Notes under the pieces: generated by a model
Seen by the model: the letters and a program-made list of their open reading frames with translations, nothing else
Database searches by the model: none
Told to the model about the DNA's origin: nothing
Part shown: positions 61,529 through 64,000 of the stretch, piece after piece
Position numbering within the stretch: position 1 is the stretch's first letter
Layout: each line of letters starts with the position of its first letter
Translations under genes and position numbers: made by a program
Source: Agromyces marinus
GTDB taxonomy: Bacteria > Actinomycetota > Actinomycetes > Actinomycetales > Microbacteriaceae
Length of the DNA: 64,000 nucleotides
Assembly (NCBI RefSeq): GCF_021442325.1
Contig: NZ_CP087879.1
Coordinates: 930,001-994,000, forward strand
Direction: 5' to 3'

Positions 61529-62494
61529 ATGAGCTGGCTGGTCACCGGAGGCGCGGGATACATCGGAGCGCATGTCGTGCGCGCGTTCCGCGAACAGGGC
61601 ATCGACACCGTCGTGCTCGACGACCTGTCCTCCGGTCGGCGCACCTTCGTGCCCGAGGGCGTGCCGTTCGTCCGCGGCACCATCCTCGACGGCGCCCTGC
61701 TCGAAGACGCCATGCACGAGCACCGGGTGCGCGGCGTCGTGCACCTGGCCGGCTTCAAGTACGCGGGCGTCTCGGTGCAGAAGCCCCTCCACACCTACGA
61801 GCAGAACGTCACGGGCACGGCCCGCCTGCTCGGCGCCATGCAGGCGCGGGGCGTCGACCGCATCGTCTTCTCGTCGAGCGCGGCCGTGTACGGCACGCCG
61901 GACGTCCACCTCGTCACCGAGGACACGGCCAAGCGCCCCGAGTCGCCGTACGGCGAATCCAAGCTCATCGGCGAATGGCTGCTCGCCGACCAGGCGCGCG
62001 CGGCCGACCTGCGCCACACCTCGCTGCGCTACTTCAACGTGGTCGGCTCGGGCACCGACGAGATCTACGACCCGAGCCCGCACAACCTCTTCCCGCTCGT
62101 CTTCGATGCGCTCCTCGACGGGCGCACCCCGCGGATCAACGGCGACGACTACCCGACACCGGACGGCACGTGCGTCCGCGACTACATCCACGTCGCCGAC
62201 CTCGCCGCGGCCCACGTCGCAGCCGCGAAGCGCCTCGACGCCGGCGAGCCCGTCGAGCCCGTCTACAACCTGGGCTCGGGCGACGGCGTCTCGGTCGGCG
62301 AGATCATGCGCGAGGTCGCGAACGTCACCGGCATCGCCTTCGAGCCCGAGATCGCCGCGCGCCGCGGCGGGGACCCCGCCCGCATCGTCGCGTCGGGCGA
62401 ACTCGCAGCCCGCGATCTCGACTGGCGCATGCGGCACAGCCTCGCCGAGATGGTCGCGACCGCGTGGTCGGCCCGCCGGGCGGCATCCGCCTGA
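61529..62494 (+). CDS. galE: UDP-glucose 4-epimerase
   Basis: 321 residues. Extended SDR: WLVTGGAGYIGAHVVRAF, LDDLSSGRR, VHLAGFKYAGVSVQKP, SSSAAVYGTP, catalytic SPYGESKLIGEWL (Y-x-x-x-K), LRYFNVVGSG, DGTCVRDYIHVADLA and YNLGSGDGVSV. Provides UDP-galactose, the precursor of UDP-Galf made by Glf in this window. It is slightly short but complete for the actinobacterial type. Confidence 0.95.
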   Translation: MSWLVTGGAGYIGAHVVRAFREQGIDTVVLDDLSSGRRTFVPEGVPFVRGTILDGALLEDAMHEHRVRGVVHLAGFKYAGVSVQKPLHTYEQNVTGTARLLGAMQARGVDRIVFSSSAAVYGTPDVHLVTEDTAKRPESPYGESKLIGEWLLADQARAADLRHTSLRYFNVVGSGTDEIYDPSPHNLFPLVFDALLDGRTPRINGDDYPTPDGTCVRDYIHVADLAAAHVAAAKRLDAGEPVEPVYNLGSGDGVSVGEIMREVANVTGIAFEPEIAARRGGDPARIVASGELAARDLDWRMRHSLAEMVATAWSARRAASA

Positions 62495-62582
62495 CCGACC
62501 GGAGTCACGACTCGGCCACGCCGACAGCGTGTCGCGCGTCGCTGAAGCCTCGAGGGTCGGTCGAGGGTTTACGATTCGCGAC

Positions 62583-62613
62583 TTGACTTCCACCGAATTA
62601 CACCGGTGTAATT
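62583..62613 (+). promoter_or_regulatory. whiB promoter with 18-bp palindrome
   Basis: -35 TTGACT (62583-62588) and -10 TGTAAT (62607-62612) are 18 bases apart. A perfect palindrome AATTACACCGGTGTAATT (62596-62613) fills the spacer and covers the -10, an ideal position for a repressor. The region is AT-rich compared with everything around it. A GACAC pentamer follows at 62620. Confidence 0.65.
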
Positions 62614-62663
62614 GGTCAAGACACACCCCTCGGGGATGTCGGTACAACTGGGTGGGAGACGAT

Positions 62664-62984
62664 ATGGGCAAGCCTGAATATCGTTCTGGGGTACCTGAGA
62701 ATTGGTTCGTCGACCCTGTGCGGCTCGGCGTCCCAGGAGTTCGCGGGGTCGCAGACGACGACAACCAACTGGCATGGCAGACCGACGCGCTGTGCGCGCA
62801 GACCGATCCTGAGGCGTTCTTCCCCGAGAAGGGCGGCTCGACGCGGGATGCGAAGCGCATCTGCACGGGATGCGAAGTGCGCACCGAATGCCTCGAGTAC
62901 GCGCTCGCCAACGACGAGCGCTTCGGCATCTGGGGCGGCCTCTCCGAACGCGAGCGCCGCAAGCTGCGGAGGCAGGCCGGCTGA
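62664..62984 (+). CDS. whiB: WhiB-family iron-sulfur transcription factor
   Basis: 106 residues. Four Cys ligands for a 4Fe-4S cluster: DALCAQTD, then C-T-G-C within RICTGCEVRTECLEYAL, matching C-x(n)-C-x2-C-x5-C. The G-[IV]-W-G-G turn (FGIWGGLSERERRKL) is followed by a basic DNA-binding tail. Length and N-terminus (NWFVDPVRLG) resemble the WhiB2/WhmD branch, which controls cell division and septation. ATG 62664 has GGGAG five bases upstream after a ~45-base leader. Confidence 0.93.
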   Translation: MGKPEYRSGVPENWFVDPVRLGVPGVRGVADDDNQLAWQTDALCAQTDPEAFFPEKGGSTRDAKRICTGCEVRTECLEYALANDERFGIWGGLSERERRKLRRQAG

Positions 62985-62995
62985 TCCGCCGCGCC

Positions 62996-63029
62996 GCGGG
63001 CGCACCCGACATGTTCGAGGCGCGCCCGC
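62996..63029 (+). terminator. Weak candidate terminator after whiB
   Basis: GCGGGCGC (62996-63003) can pair with GCGCCCGC (63022-63029), loop 18 bases. Confidence 0.3.
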
Positions 63030-63060
63030 AGCGCTGACGGGCACCGCGGGGAGCGCGGCC

Positions 63061-63074
63061 TAGGCTGTCCCCGA
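63061..63074 (+). promoter_or_regulatory. Leaderless-type promoter of the last gene
   Basis: TAGGCT (63061-63066) ends 7 bases before ATG 63074, where no ribosome-binding site is seen. Confidence 0.4.
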
Positions 63075-64000
63075 TGTTCCCCAGAGTCACCGCCGTCCTC
63101 GTCGTGCAGCACGGCGGCGACCGGCTCCGTGCCACGCTCGACGCGCTCCGCGGCCAGACGCGTGCGCCCGACGAACTCGCCGTCGTCCTCGTGGGCGCCG
63201 ACGACGAGACCCGCCGCCTCGTCGAGGCCGAGCACCCGTCGCACCTCGTCGCGCTCGGCGACCCACACCCCTTCGGCGCCGCGATCGCGGACCTCGTCCG
63301 CACACTGCCCGAACCCTCGGGCGAACGCGACGCGGTGTGGCTCCTCGCCGAGGATTCCGCGCCCGAACCGGAGGCGCTCGCCGCGCTCGTCGACGCCCTC
63401 GAGAACGCGCGGACCGCAGGGCTGGCGGCCCCCAAACTCGTCGAGTGGGACGATCCGCGGCGCATCGTGCGCTTCGGGCGCACCCTCACCCGGTGGGGGC
63501 GCAGCGTCGCCGTCGTCGACGGCGAGTTCGACCAGGGCCAGCACGACGACCTGTCCGATGTGCTCGGTGCCGACCCCGTCGGACTGCTCGTCCGGCACCG
63601 CCTCTGGAACGACCTCGACGGCTTCGACCCCGCACTGCCCGTCGTCGACGACGGCCTCGACCTGGGAATCCGCGCGCGACTCGCCGGCCACCGCGTCATC
63701 GCGGTGCCCGGGGCGCGGATCCGGTTCGCCGACGACGGGGTGGCCGGTCCCGGATCCGCACCGGGCGGACGCGCGGCGCGACGACGCGCCCGCGACCTGC
63801 GCGCCGCATCGCTGCACCGCCGGCTCGTCGCCGCACCGGCCGCCCTCGCCCCGCTGGTCTGGCTCGCCATCCTCCCGCTCGCCGTGCTGCGCTCCCTGCG
63901 TCACCTGCTCGTGAAGACCCCCGGGGCGATCCCCGGCGAGTTCGACGCCGCCGTCCGCGTCATGGCGGCGCCGCAGCGCGTCATCCGCTCTCGCCGCACG
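63074..64000 (+). CDS. GT2-family glycosyltransferase, large membrane type (3' end outside window)
   Basis: The first 309 residues of a gene that runs off the window. GT-A features: VTAVLVVQHGGDRLRATLDAL, PDELAVVLVGADDE, WLLAEDSAPEPEALAALV (the DxD position reads E-D-S) and LDGFDPALPVVDDGLDLGIRARLAG. A hydrophobic helix begins at ~258 (LAPLVWLAILPLAVL). In related actinobacteria such genes encode very long membrane-bound GT2 proteins near whiB. The weakened metal motif may mean reduced or different activity. Start ATG appears leaderless. Confidence 0.75.
   Translation, partial: MFPRVTAVLVVQHGGDRLRATLDALRGQTRAPDELAVVLVGADDETRRLVEAEHPSHLVALGDPHPFGAAIADLVRTLPEPSGERDAVWLLAEDSAPEPEALAALVDALENARTAGLAAPKLVEWDDPRRIVRFGRTLTRWGRSVAVVDGEFDQGQHDDLSDVLGADPVGLLVRHRLWNDLDGFDPALPVVDDGLDLGIRARLAGHRVIAVPGARIRFADDGVAGPGSAPGGRAARRRARDLRAASLHRRLVAAPAALAPLVWLAILPLAVLRSLRHLLVKTPGAIPGEFDAAVRVMAAPQRVIRSRRT

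Overview
This 64 kb window is high-GC DNA (about 70% by eye) with GTG/TTG starts, -10 elements of the TAnnnT type placed 6-7 bases from several start codons, a WhiB-family regulator, a long-chain acyl-CoA carboxylase beta/epsilon pair and a GlfT2-type galactofuranosyltransferase. Together these point to an actinobacterium, most likely a member of the Microbacteriaceae (Agromyces/Microbacterium-like). That taxonomic call is inference from gene content and order; no rRNA gene or other taxonomic marker is present. I see no tRNA, rRNA, CRISPR array, insertion sequence or prophage.

Layout. 1-3.0 kb: a response regulator, a sensor kinase and a membrane protein in one translationally coupled operon, closed by a cluster of hairpins. 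3.3-12.5 kb: acyl-CoA carboxylase beta and epsilon subunits, biotin ligase, a PH-domain membrane protein, an orphan DarT-like ADP-ribosyltransferase, a GtrA flippase-like protein, the purine genes purK-purE coupled to a LytR-CpsA-Psr (LCP) glycopolymer transferase, and a GT4 glycosyltransferase. 12.6-52.4 kb: an almost continuous cell-envelope glycopolymer locus. It contains many glycosyltransferases. It carries the enzymes for a di-N-acetylated mannuronic acid nucleotide (UDP-GlcNAc 6-dehydrogenase, WlbA-, WlbC- and WlbB-like enzymes, and a 2-epimerase). It also has a pseudaminic acid set (PseB, PseC, PseH, PseG, a PseF candidate and PseI), UDP-galactopyranose mutase with a GlfT2-like polymerase, a LicD-methyltransferase fusion, a CDP-ribitol synthase fusion, a Wzm/Wzt exporter, an MsbA/PglK-type ABC exporter, a Wzx-like flippase, two O-antigen-ligase-like proteins and UDP-glucose dehydrogenase. 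52.4-55 kb: an acyl-CoA dehydrogenase and mannose-6-phosphate isomerase. 55-60.2 kb: a segment of lower GC with a frameshifted polysaccharide pyruvyl transferase and a 1219-residue GT2-TagF fusion (teichoic-acid-type polymerase). 60.2-64 kb: a GlxA/AraC-type regulator with a divergent micro-protein, galE, whiB and the start of a large GT2 membrane glycosyltransferase that runs off the end.

How the genes fit together (inference). The sugar-nucleotide genes supply UDP-ManNAc3NAcA, CMP-pseudaminic acid, UDP-Galf, UDP-GlcA, CDP-ribitol and, through ManA, mannose phosphates. The glycosyltransferases and polymerases assemble one or more wall polymers, and the ABC transporters and flippase export them. 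LCP or ligase proteins would attach them to the wall, and the secreted LGFP-repeat protein may bind them. A nonulosonic acid set next to a ribitol-phosphate supply and a TagF-like polymerase suggests an unusual teichoic or teichulosonic acid. That is the main reason to look at this window again.
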